Positions 34,451-64,000 of a DNA stretch of 64,000 bases are shown here, piece by piece. The notes below the pieces were generated by a model that made no database searches, was not told the origin of the DNA, and saw nothing but the letters and a program-made list of their open reading frames with translations. Made by a program: the position numbers and the translations under genes. The stretch spans positions 73,957,005 through 74,021,004 of the forward strand of contig NC_088300.1 in assembly GCF_032854445.1 (NCBI RefSeq). The letters are read 5' to 3'. Position 1 is the first letter of the stretch. Every line of letters begins with the position of its first letter. This stretch comes from Liolophura sinensis. Taxonomy: Eukaryota > Mollusca > Polyplacophora > Chitonida > Chitonidae.

Positions 34451-35329
34451 GATGTCGTTGACGATGCATTCCACCATACCAGCACTGCACAATAAATATT
34501 GTAGGCACAAAATCGTTATCCTTGCATTGAGAAGGGTACATGGGGATTTAAACCCTGGGTGTGAAATCCCCATATCAACACGTGGATAACTTATAAATAT
34601 GGACTACTGTTATCCGTCACTTTTTGGTACCCGTGAGGAGTACAAGTTTCTCCTGATCTGTCGGCTCAGCACAGAACAGTTTTCGTGCCTTGTTTTTTTT
34701 ATTTCTTTTCATAACTGGTCGTCTCATAGAATTAAAATTTGGTATACAGCTTTACAATCATGAGTGATGGATCAAGTTCTGAGTTTCTGGCTGTTTGGTC
34801 CCTTTTTAACCTAATTTTTGGGAAACCTGGTCTGCTATTTTTAGCCAGTAGACGTGTAATTTTAGTATGAATTTTTTCACATGTTTAGTCGATCTAATGA
34901 ACAACATATTGATATCTTTACTTTCCCAAAAAACTGGGAGAGAAATGTAATTCTTTCCTATCAGAACTGCTAATACCTGTCCTACTAATTGGATGAATTA
35001 GAGTAGGGAGGAGCAAAGTTTTATCACTACAAATGTTTCACCATCACCTCATTCCATTCTTGCTGAATGCAGTTGTGACTGTGATGTCACAGAAAGATAC
35101 ACAGTTTGAAGGTCTAAAGCTGTAGGTGCTTGTCTGCTCTGCAGCAAAAATATGTATTTGTTCCTAATGTAATTTGGAGGTAAGGTGAGGTATTTTCAGA
35201 CTTTCTTTAAAATTTTCAGATTTTTTTCTGGGCATCTGTTCCCATGTGTGTCAAGAACATTAAGGGATTTAACCAGCAGGTTAAGTGATGAGTCATAGCA
35301 CGCCACGTACAGATAACACTGTAGAGGAT

Positions 35330-35530
35330 CTTGCCTTTCAGTTGCTAGGGCACAGGATGTCCAGATTCAAACCCAGTCTTGGACAGGGAATTGATAGATT
35401 CCCCTGCTCTCACTGTGCATAACTACATTACAGTTGGGAGCTTTTTGTCAGTAACTTGCTTAAGGTCAGTGGTTTATGATGACCACGCCAGCTTCCTCCT
35501 CATACACCTGACTGCCATTCTATAGCAAAG
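35330..35530 (+). mobile_element. SINE-like element (family B)
   Basis: Head with a tRNA-like B-box segment (CCAGATTCAAACCCAG), then GGACAGGGAATTGATAGATT, CTCTCACTGTGCATAACTAC, TTTTTGTCAGTAACTTGC and CAGTGGTTTA. It is the most complete copy of the family in the window. The 3' end past 35500 is diverged. Confidence 0.6.
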
Positions 35531-35649
35531 TCAAAATAGGGCCAGGGTTCAAACTTAAGTTTAAATCGTGCAGTAAAATGTCCCTTTTGGTCGTTCCACA
35601 AGTATTTATTGATGTTTAACCTCTCACTTAGAATACATGTACTTCACCA

Positions 35650-36780
35650 ATACAGCAGTTGGTTTAAAGGCCAGAGCTGAATTACCTGGAGTGAACCATC
35701 AGCCTTTGGCCACCTAGATGACCATACTTTTCAATCAGTGATGCAAACATCTGCACCATCTGAGCAAGCTCAAGCTGAATGCCATATTGGTAATATCGAG
35801 TGATCTCCAGTGGCCCGTGTAGAATGACTGAAGTTACACTGTTTCCGCTATACAATGCATATAAGCCAGCTGTTTTGAGTAGTAACTCGGTAATGCAGGT
35901 ATCTGAGGTGTCATAAACTAAAGCACATAATCATTAATGCCTATGGTACAACATTACAGATTTTGGCGACAGCTCGTGATCCAATTCCTCCCATGTAATT
36001 TGTCTAAATTGAAAATGATGAAAATGAACAGATATTGCTTAACTGTATGTAACTGCCAAGGATTTCAATGCTTTGACACGGTCACGGCAATTTGTTTTTC
36101 CCAGAGTGATGAAATCTTGACCATTCCCACAGGAAGCAGTTATTGGCACCAAGCTACAAAAAAAGAGTGGAGGCATGGAGCCCAAGGATACAGTTCATGC
36201 AGTATGAAATCCTGCTGATCAACTTGAATATGATGTAAAACATATACGCCAATAGGTTCCCTACATCTGGTACCAGGCAGTTCTCATTGTAAAGTGTGAT
36301 TTCGACTTGCATGAGTTTCACACTGGATTCCGAACACCATTTGTTCTGAAATAAACATGGACACATCCACTTAAATTGAGACCGTGTCTAGGCATATCCA
36401 CTCCATAAGCTGCTGAGATGACCACATTCAGGCAAATTGTCAACCTATGTTTTACCATGGCAATGTCAAGATCATAAAGTACATGTAAATTTTTGTAGGC
36501 TTTGTTAATAAATAGCCAACAATGAACATTCATGTCCCGAGCACTGTATATGGAGACCATCAGACATTCACCTGAGCATCTCACCTCCAGTATGAAATAT
36601 CTGAACACCAGTCTGACACATTCTGCATAATGTACTAGAGACAGCACAGCACTGGATTCCTGGACTGGGCATACACAACACTTTTTTACCAACTTCAAGC
36701 CGACATAGGGCTTTGTACTTAATATTAAAGTAGGAGGTATCCGGTCTTTGGGTCGGTGAATTATCAAATCCACATGTTGG
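35650..36780 (-). pseudogene. Unidentified coding-like stretch, possibly a decayed gene
   Basis: Read on the minus strand, this interval has several long open stretches in shifting frames: 151 codons at 36773-36318 (with KAYKNLHVLYDLDIAMVKHR), about 60 codons at 36366-36154 (with MQVEITLYNENCLVPDVGNL) and about 80 stop-free codons at roughly 35908-35660 (with EITRYYQYGIQLELAQMVQM). Strong acceptor-like tracts precede CTTGGTGCC near 36153 and ACAAATTAC near 36003. Residue composition looks protein-like, but frames are interrupted and I recognise no family. It could be a pseudogene, exons of an unknown gene, old transposon coding sequence, or chance within the RNF38 3' region. Confidence 0.3.
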
Positions 36781-39700
36781 CTAACTTTCGTAAATAATTA
36801 GTATGAAATCAGCATTTCAGCATGATACTAATGAGACTTCTCACAGGAAACCACAGGATACCCGTACAGAATTTAGATGTGTTTAGAATGTATGCTACAT
36901 TCACTGCAGTATTCATCTTTTATACAGTTCCACATATCTCGTCTTTCCAGATACATAGCACCTAAGACAGACACAGATCTGTAATTTTTAAGTATTTAAG
37001 TATTTCTGTGATTAAAGCAGAAGATGATAAGAAGGTAAATGATCTAATCTGCATACGAGACCTCAGTCCAATTTTTGAGATTCAAACCAAAAAATTCGTG
37101 TAAACCATTCATACAAGGCTAAGTTTTCTTTGTTTTTATTCAAGGAACACTGAAAAAGATTATGCCATTGATACTGTAAGAACCTGTAGCACTTGGTTGT
37201 ACAGAATCGATATTTTCTGAACGGAGCAGACGCGTGCATATTACCACCAATTGAGAACTTCATATATACATATTTATATACAAATAATAGTGATACTGAG
37301 CACAGAGTGGCCACAGACAAGATACACAACCAGTGAAACAACCTCAACAGATACTTAACTCAAAAGTTAACCAACTTGTAAAGAGTTACATTTAACTGTA
37401 CACTTAACTGAGGATAAATCAAAACATACCGGTATACTAGAAACCTAGTCAACAAAAGCAGCTGGATTAACTGCACTGTTGTAGAGCAGAGTAAAGGGTT
37501 CGTACACACAATCCAATATCACTGATTTATAGATGGGGATGTATTTATGTTGAGTACAGCATCTTTAATACATGTACCTATTATTAATATTCTAAGGAGA
37601 AAAAAAATATAAAGCTTACAAATTAATTAAAAGGCCAAGCTTGTGAGACAAAATATGTACTTCTTAATTACCAGTGCCAAAACACATGGAACGTTTTGTG
37701 GTTGTAATAGGAAAATAGATGGCCTTCATGCATCACCAAAGATCTCAGATCTTGTGGCTGTTTGGTAGCTCTTGGTATTTACAGAAACTGTATTTTTTTT
37801 TATTAAGATAAGAAATATTGTTCCATAAACAGAAACCTCTTTGGTCATTTAGGATTTATATACTTAACCCAATACAGGAAACGTAGGGAGAAACCAATGA
37901 CAGCGTTTACAATTCTGTAGAGAAAACAGAATCTTCAACTGAAGTTGTACTTGATGTATAGCTGATGTAATTAATGGGAAATTATAGTGAAAGTAATTCT
38001 GTTACATGTATTTACATTTATGCAAAACTACGTGCTAAGAAGTAAATACATCATGCCACTATGAAAAATAAAGATTTACAACATCAAATGAAAAGTAAAT
38101 AAAAAAAATTCCACCTGAAACAATTCAAGTTTTTTAAAATAATTAGAACGCATGTATATGGTAGCTCCCAAGAAACCTTGCGGTCATGAATTTGGCAACT
38201 TAATGCATGCCGTTTTTCCCCAAACCACAATTTGTTGCTTACATGACAAATTCTAAGGAACTGTTTGTTTACTCTACAATGTATAGATTCTGTTCCTTTG
38301 TTTTTCTTAGCCTAGCTACTATGAACAGATACAAGCATTGTTAAATTATTTCAAATTCAAAGCTTTGTTAAGCTGAGAACTGCCCGTGACTTCCAGTAAA
38401 ATGGGTTCTTGCTACCAATTAGAAGTCTGATGACGTAAGGAGAAGACAATACAACACATTTAGTATTTGTGAGAAGATTTCAACTACTCTGCTTCTGAGA
38501 AAAGGAATTTCAGAAGTTGGCCTATCTAGAGAAATGCCTACTAATTTTTTTACTGGAATGAAACTTTGGTCATACAGAGTGAATCCATATAGTGAATATA
38601 TATGTTTTAGATTACACAAATTAAGTTGGTATTTCTTCTCTGGAGAAGTATTAGAAAAATTTATCAACATTAGAGGATTGCTTTTGAAAAAGCGTTGTGA
38701 TCTACAAATGTTGGATTCCTGGGAACATTTCCCATGGTCATGGAAAAATCAAGTGATCAATACTGCCAACCAGTAATATTTCTGTGAGAAAGCATTGCTT
38801 TAATCAAACTACTTTATTTCAAAATACCGATGACATCCTGTACATACATACACAGATGGTCAGGTTACGTATGTCAATCCTGCTCCGTACTCCTCTCTCC
38901 TAAGTAACTTTAACTTCATTTGTTGTAAATGCCGAAGCCAGAGGTAGATTTAGGTTCAATGGACAGTGCCCATTTCAAAATATATAACTTTTATTTGTGA
39001 TTACAACATTTGCAGAGGCAAATACGACAGATTGATACGAGGTATAAACATTGCTCACATAACAATGGTCTCCGATTTCATGTGTTCATCAATAAACATT
39101 TTGTGTTTATTTACATGTTTACCACAGATGGCAACAACTTAGGACAGTACTTAACAAACAATGTCCACATAATACAAACGGACAGAAAAACACAAAACCA
39201 AACATGTTAAAAAAAAATAACATATTCAGACATGGACATGTAGACAACAAGGACTTACAATTTTAACCACCAAGCAAAATCTATACCCATTTCTTGCATT
39301 TCCATGACGAAAAAAACAACAACATAAGATCGCCATTATAGCAAGAAAACTTTACAAAAATATTCCCACAATAAACTGACCCAAAACATCAACATTTAGA
39401 AAAAATGCTTCACAAGAAAGCTACCAGTATGTGTGATAGTTTCCTCATAGTATACCATATTCCTGTATTCATCATTCCTAAGTCCTAGTATAAGAAGGCA
39501 CGAGCACTTTGTGAGCTTAATGACCAATGAACTGACCCGAGGCCGGCCTACCAAAAAGGAAGGGACAGTGTTCCCTAGGGGGGAGAACAAGCTCAATCCA
39601 TCGACCAGTAGCATCTTAATATTGTATAATAGACCTGGGCTACTACTGCAATACAGTTTCAAAAATGTCACATAACGGATTTGCATTGTTTGTTTTTTCT

Positions 39701-40181
39701 CTCTTCTTTTGGCAAAGTCTCTTTCTGGCTTACACAGCTGCACCAAGATGTAACATTATGTTGTGTTTCCGTGTGGGTCTGATGACTGGTCACATCAAAC
39801 TCAGGTACAATTGTCCGATGAGCAACACTAGTCTGTGCAAACACCTGTACTGCAGACTATCAGTAAACACCTGTACTGCAGACTACCAGTATACACCTGT
39901 ACTGCAGACTATCAGTGTGCACCTGTACTGCAGACTGATTCTCCAACTCAGACTGGTGTACCACTGGGAGACTGTTTCTGAGCAGCCATGATTTCCCTCC
40001 ATCTTTGCGTCCGTTCATCTGTCTGTCTGTGTGTCAGACTTGCAGCCTAAATGTTATTTAGCCATAACACTCTTCACTTCACCACATCTCCTGTAACACT
40101 TGGGGAAGAATGGCTAATAGAGGTCAGCACTTAATTATTGCCTTGAAAAGACACTGTTTCGTTTTTGGTTCATCGCAGACT
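36781..40181 (-). other. Probable RNF38 3' UTR and downstream DNA
   Basis: No gene was recognised. On the minus strand AATAAA hexamers occur at 38996-38991 and 38818-38813, which would give a 3' UTR of about 1.2-1.4 kb. The stretch is AT-rich and holds a 26-bp tandem repeat at 39841-39945. SLBP and RNF38 are convergent, so the boundary between their transcripts is somewhere between here and 34.3 kb. Confidence 0.45.
39841..39945. repeat. 26-bp x 4 tandem repeat in the RNF38 3' region
   Basis: Units of CACCTGTACTGCAGACTATC plus six bases; CTGTACTGCAG begins at 39845, 39871, 39897 and 39923, exactly 26 bp apart. The GTACTGCAG core is nearly palindromic. Confidence 0.85.
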
Positions 40182-58590
<18,409 letters not shown>

Positions 58591-59372
58591 CACTAACCAT
58601 GTCCAAACTGGCACAAGTGTTGAGGACTGGTGGGTGACTTTACAGTGGCTGTACTGTTGTGAGAGGGGAACCACTGGTGGGCCCAGCAGTAGGGGCACAC
58701 CTAACAAGCAGGCTTAGTGCTGGCTGAGCTGAGCTATCAGCCACTCACAAGTCCTCTAGGCACACTGGCTGACTTGCAATGTAGTTCATGGTGAATACAG
58801 GCCAGCCAGGCAGTCGGCACACCTGATACCAGCTAGTATATTAGCTGAAGTGGTGTACAGTGTGAGGAGTGTGTGTGTGAGTGCAACTCTCCGCCCTGCT
58901 GATATCCACTCAGGCAGACACCCAATTCCCCAACACCACCCTGCATTTACTTTTATAATTCAATTGGAAAAACTGCCACAGCTTGGGTTACTTTAAACAT
59001 GAGCTTGAGCCATCCAGTCCCAGGCATGTAGGGAAGCAGATGAAAACATTATTTGTCCACTTGAAGCAGTTTTCAGCACTAAATGACACAACTTGCCTAC
59101 TCGCAGATCAAGATGGGTCACATGTTTCGAATGTGTGTGTATTTTCATACACCTGCATGTAAATAACTGCTTCACACAAAGATACCTCATCAAGCAATAT
59201 ACATTTACATGTTCAGGCTTACATGTAGGCGTACCTTCAAATTAATACAGTAGCTTACATGAGCACAATTACTGGAAAGGGCACTTGTGCCTACATGTTA
59301 CAGGTTATAACATGCATAGGGGGCATTTAGGTGGGTACATGTACAACACAGTTACGGACTCAATCCAAACAA

Positions 59373-59595
59373 TTACTCTAATTCCTCAACCTTTTTTCAC
59401 CTGACAGAGCAACTTTCGGTGCAGTTTAAGCACATTTATAATTACCTTTTGGAGACAAAACTACATTGGTTGGATTGGCCAATTTCAGGACATCACAAAA
59501 AAGTATATCTTCTTAGTCCATACAGAATAAAGCCTAAAGAATATGCTTGAATAAACAACTTGCTAATAGGAGAAAAGGTTGAAGAATTAGAGTAA
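59373..59595. mobile_element. 220-bp MITE copy 3, best-preserved ends
   Basis: Terminal inverted repeats TTACTCTAATTCCTCAACCT and TTACTCTAATTCTTCAACCT (right end complemented), one mismatch in 20. It is 223 bp long with no ORF, and contains TTGGCCAATTTC and ATGCTTGAATAAACAA. Family members also lie at 24.95, 28.58 and 63.76 kb. Confidence 0.85.
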
Positions 59596-62500
59596 AATGC
59601 TGGTGGAAATTTGTAGCAAGTCGAGCGTGCTGACTGTACTGTGAGGTTAAATGCCTAGCCTATCAACTACTGTACTCAGAAAAGTACACCATGGTACTGT
59701 AGAATCTGCTAACAAGAGCTCTACTATGCTGTGATGGTACACATACACGGACATCTGAGGCAGCCTCAAACTTCTCAGGTTATCAGCGTGATTTTTGACA
59801 GCGTCCCTCAGCAGTGTTCAGCTGTACAGGTATAACTAAGAGGTATACAGGAATGAGTGAGTGTGCCCATGGCTATCTGGGTCATCCCTCAGGTGCCTAG
59901 CAAATGTCCTCCACACACAAATAATTTAGGTCACATCATTGGTGATGTTTTCTTTTCAACTTTAAGCATCCAAAACTGTATACCTATATATACACGTACA
60001 TACATGCAGGTGCTCATGAGGACGAGTATGTCATAAATCAGTTTGATGAGGCTGATTATCCTTCCAGCTATTATTATCATCAGATCTGATCCCGGCCGAT
60101 TCATAATCTGCATATTCATACATGTACATTCCCTTTATGTGACAGAGATGATCAGGGGCTGATGTAGGCTCTTAACCACAAGACTTTGGGGGAAAAAAGG
60201 TTGAGGTAGAGTTCAGGGAAGCCGAGCTAAACTGGGACCACCACACACATTTGTTCTAGTGACCTGTATCCACAAAACTCTCCACAAAACACGTCAAGAC
60301 ATCGGCCATGTTTGAGGAACTAAATGGAGATGGGGAAAAAAAACATCAACACAGCTTTATATGACAAATGGGCACAACATCATTGGTCATCCAGTAAACT
60401 CCTAAAATATCTGAACGATTTATTTTTTCTGTAAGCACCCGAGTATTCAGTTCATCTCCTACACAACAACAAAAATCAGGGCAAAACAGTCCCATGTAAG
60501 TTAAGGTAACAATGTCCATTCGTAAAGCCTACACCTGTACAGGATTATACAATGCACATCTATTTTTAAATCTAAAGTGACTCCCTTGTCATAAAAATAC
60601 AACACTGGATATTTACACCCTACTGTGACACCTACAATAGTGACATTACTGCTATGGATACACAGTCAAGAGTATAAACTGAACATGCTGAAATATTGAC
60701 AATAAATATGAATTCAATCTGTACATCTATACTTGAGCACTGGTTGAGGGAAAACACATTGCAGACTGTGTCTGAAATACACACAAAATGCTGCTCCCTC
60801 GCAGCTAAACTGGGACAAATCAAGCATGTCATCTATACAGACTTTTTTCAAAGTTACATGTACATGTATATGTACATAAATTAAATCTGGCACACATGTA
60901 TACTCAGCCACAGTCATGTTTGGTAAGCCTATTAGCAAAGGGTTATCTCCCCTTGGTTTGGGCCTCGATCACAATGCTTTACACTTATCGCCAGTAGAGG
61001 CTGATTAGTACATGTACATGAATGTGCTATATAAGGAAAACAGAGCACTAGACAAAGGGGAAATAAAAGCCCTTTCTGATCTAACATGTACAACACAAAA
61101 TACAATTTTTAAAATCTTACCCAACAGTCCCAGCAGAAATCAAATCAAGCTTTTAATTATTTTGGCTGAGGTCAGTCTGATAACCATTGTGCTATAAGTG
61201 TTCATTTCTGACGTAACATATTGCTTATTTTATGAAAGCACTGTTGTAATGAACTGAGTAAGGAATGTTGCACGTTCACTACTGACAGCCATAAGGACAT
61301 GTGTTCTTGTCTCCATTAGTTGTGACTAACACAACTCTCTACATCTATAAAAAACACCCGGGTACCCCATTTCCTGTTACCACATGAAAAGGAAACTTCA
61401 AACACCACTTACAGTATGGATCCTTATTAGTTGATTTTTGAGATGAAACTCTTGCTTGACCAGCTTAAGAGTTGCTAACCAGCATACAGTACACTAAGTC
61501 GTCACACTAAGAACCTAATGCTGTATTCATCAGGTAAACAAGCCTGCAGATCAAGGAACTACAACGCATCTTTATCTACCAGAAAAACACAAAATCTGGC
61601 TTACATGGCCACAGCACAGGAAGAAAATCTCCACAAATTTCAAATAGGCTTTGCGCAGTCTATAGATGAGAGGGTTCAAAGTCGCAGAGTGAAGCAAACA
61701 TATATACATGTACAGCTTACAACAGCCAAAGGAAGTGAGGTGGGAAAAAAACTTGACTGAGGAACAGCATAGTAGTGTACAAACACATAATCTCCATTTA
61801 TACTAGGGACCATGAAAGATGGCTTTATTACACATGTTCCTACCTGCTGCGGACATAAGTACTACACTCATTTTTTCCTCAACTTCTCTTTAATAACAGC
61901 TGTAGAAAGCTGCCTGTCTGCAGCCAGGTAAGGAGCAGAACATGAAATGGAGTGGCTTGTACTAGTTAATCTCCTGATGACGCTAGATGTAGCTCCGTGT
62001 TCGTTATTAGTACAGACGGGACAGATAATCACATCACTGAACGAAGACTTCGCTGTCTTCCCAAGAGATCAAATGGTCTTAAACCTCTAGTACATCACAT
62101 GACAGCTTAGTGCTGTATATTGACTAGGCCCTGACTTGTAAGATTGGCGTCATCAAACTCCTAGCCAGCGCCACACATTACATTACATGTGACTTGGATC
62201 AGGTCTCCATGATTTTTCACCGTAACCTTAGCAATCATTTACATAAATAGAAACTACAAATCAAACATCAACAAGAATGATCAACCAGCCCTTGTGAGAG
62301 TGTGTTTTTTTTTTGGGGGCGGGGGGAGGGGGGGCTCCCCCCCATCTTAAAACTGACTACGCAATATTTGTAACTGCCAGTGTAATTTATGTGCTGTTCT
62401 ACGTCAAACAGTCAATTGCAGGCCCCAAGGATGATTTTCAAATAATACATGTTATTACACGTGAATTTGGACGCCAATTTTCCATTTTCAGAAATATCTC

Positions 62501-63755
62501 ACATCACTTCAAACTTTAACTTACAAACATGTACATGGAAAAAGACATCCATGAAAATATGATCAGTGTCAAATGGGTTGACTAACAACTATATCATGAT
62601 TTACATTTATGTATATATATAGTTTAAGATATCCTTTGTAAATAGTTATTCATGCATATGTTTTATTTAAAGCAGCAGCAATTTGAATACAAACAAAATG
62701 ATGGCTCAGAGATAATAACTTACATGTAAAGATGTGTAATGCAGTTGACCATACACCTGATTAACATCCCAAACAACAAATTAACATCACAAAAGCACTT
62801 CTTCTTGGCCAGGTTTAGCATCTATGTGAGCTACACGTATCTTCAAATATTTAGAAATATTTAGAAATAATGTCATTTGTTTATAGTTCATTCCACATCT
62901 AATTATAAATGTGACAGTGTGAAAAGACTACATTTACACAAACTCATGTCCAAAAGTTCTAAAACATGTACATATGATTGAGTAATTAAGAGAACATAAA
63001 CTTATTAAATACATAAATGTACAAGTACTGAAGTCAATTGTATGAATTGTACAGAATGAACCAAACCCAGACGAAAGCAGACAGAAATAAAATTACTGTA
63101 TAGCAACAAATGCACACATCATGCGAACAACTACACCATGGAACACATTTACCGGGAAAAAGGCCCTCCACGGAGAAAACAGGCTGTCCATATGCAGGAG
63201 ATTTCAAATTCCCAATGAGGGATTCTGCTCAAATTTTTTGAGAAAATTCTGTGGGCAGCCAGCACTTTGCCGGATTTGCTTGTTAAAATAGCCTGTAATT
63301 ATGCCAGCATCTTCCCAAGCCTTATTATGAAAATCCAATCAGGCTGATTGATCGCAAACAAAGTGGACGTAATTTCTGCATTCATCCTGTAGAACAGCAA
63401 GCTGGTTTAGGCTTGAGTACCAGCAGAAAGGGTGCCTCCAAATCTACAGTACGGCTACATTGTACATGTAAGACAGGGCTAACGCAACAGGGTTACACAT
63501 GTAGGCTCAAATATACACCACTGTACACGTAGTGTCCAGCAAATATGCATGTAAATGAACATGTTCCAGCACATTAGTCTAAGTGCATGTATCTGGACAA
63601 ATTTGTACTCTCTTGACCAGCCAAATTTTACATTTAGAGCAAATTACATGTGAGAATGCTGTGATGAATTTCTGTACCTGTAGATTTGTTGATCATGATG
63701 AGGTTTTCATTAGTGACTAGCCATACAATAGTGTTACTCAACATAATAACAAAAC

Positions 63756-63973
63756 ACTGTAATTCTTCAACCTTTTCGCAGGTTTGCAAGGTGTTTATTC
63801 AAGCATATTCTGAAGGCATTATTCTATGTTCACTGATAAAATTATACTTTTGCTGAAGCACTGGCACTGGTCAATTCACCCAATGTGGTTTTGTCTCCAA
63901 CAAGTTGAAAATGTGCATAAACTGCACTGAAAGTTGCTCTTTCATATGTGAAAAGGTTGAGGAATTAGGGTAC
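63756..63973. mobile_element. 220-bp MITE copy 4 (opposite orientation)
   Basis: Begins ACTGTAATTCTTCAACCTTT and ends AAAAGGTTGAGGAATTAGGG. The interior is the complement of copy 3 (TGTTTATTCAAGCATATTCT, ATGTGGTTTTGTCTCCAACA). The uninterrupted sequence served as reference for the broken copy in SLBP intron 5. Confidence 0.85.
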
Positions 63974-63974
63974 A

Positions 63975-64000
63975 TAAACCTGCAGATGGTCGTGAGTTTC
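63975..64000 (+). mobile_element. SINE-like element (family A) cut by the window edge
   Basis: ACCTGCAGATGGTCGTGAGT is nearly identical to the start of the shared segment at 8190. The rest lies beyond the window. It directly follows the MITE end, so one may have inserted next to the other. Confidence 0.5.

Larger units (their letters stand above)
58591..64000. other. Upstream DNA of RNF38; no gene recognised
   Basis: No coding exon with recognisable similarity on either strand. It contains two MITE copies (59373-59595 and 63756-63973), a G-run followed by a C-run at 62317-62343 that could form a hairpin or G-quadruplex, and the start of a SINE-like copy at the right edge. Additional 5' exons or the promoter of RNF38 may lie here but were not identified. 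Confidence 0.5.

Noticed and set aside
36541-36600. A 41-nt GT...AG segment (and a 40-nt one near 35920) as tiny introns of the unidentified minus-strand stretch
   Set aside because: Introns this short are below the usual animal minimum and removing them breaks rather than joins the open frames.
39665-39991. 108-aa plus-strand ORF with a repeated CTADYQYTPVL motif
   Set aside because: Product of the 26-bp tandem repeat in the RNF38 3' region; no signal of coding.

Overview
The window is animal nuclear DNA: AT-rich, intron-rich (three genes, 40 coding exons rebuilt by hand), with GT-AG introns of about 0.1 to 9 kb and many short dispersed repeats. Protein similarity, the SINE-like copies ending in ATCAAATAAATAAAT-type tails and the abundance of TACATGTA motifs suggest a lophotrochozoan invertebrate, most likely a mollusc. 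That placement is an inference. No prokaryotic, viral or CRISPR feature was seen.

Layout. (1) 2,645-15,584, plus strand: the orthologue of eIF4G2 (DAP5/NAT1/p97), 23 exons, 902 codons, with MIF4G, MA3 and W2 domains. It has no in-frame AUG at its start and apparently begins at a CUG. (2) 15,585-24,309: 3' UTR and gene-free DNA with a foldback element and SINE-like fragments. (3) 24,310-34,270, plus strand: SLBP, the histone mRNA stem-loop binding protein, seven exons, 350 aa, with a promoter holding CRE, CCAAT and E2F-like motifs. (4) 34,270-40,181: region between convergent genes, including a coding-like minus-strand stretch at 35.65-36.78 kb that I could not identify. (5) 58,590-40,182, minus strand: an RNF38/RNF44-type RING-H2 ubiquitin ligase, ten exons, about 530 aa, with a 9.2 kb second intron rich in tandem repeats. 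(6) 58,591-64,000: upstream DNA without a recognisable gene, with two copies of a 220-bp MITE.

The three genes do not form a pathway. eIF4G2 drives cap-alternative translation, SLBP handles replication-dependent histone mRNAs, and RNF38/44 is an E3 ligase.

The most unusual signal is a recurring association of minisatellites with splice junctions. In eIF4G2 intron 5 a 61-bp unit carrying the 3' splice site plus the first ~15 nt of exon 6 is repeated about ten times. In RNF38 intron 2 a 34-44-bp unit carrying the 5' splice site GAAA|GTAAGT is repeated seven times. In eIF4G2 intron 22 a 31-bp unit repeated seven times runs straight into the last acceptor. Two shorter duplications sit just upstream of other acceptors. 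Reading through the eIF4G2 decoy sites always meets an early stop, and one RNF38 decoy would add 15 residues in frame.
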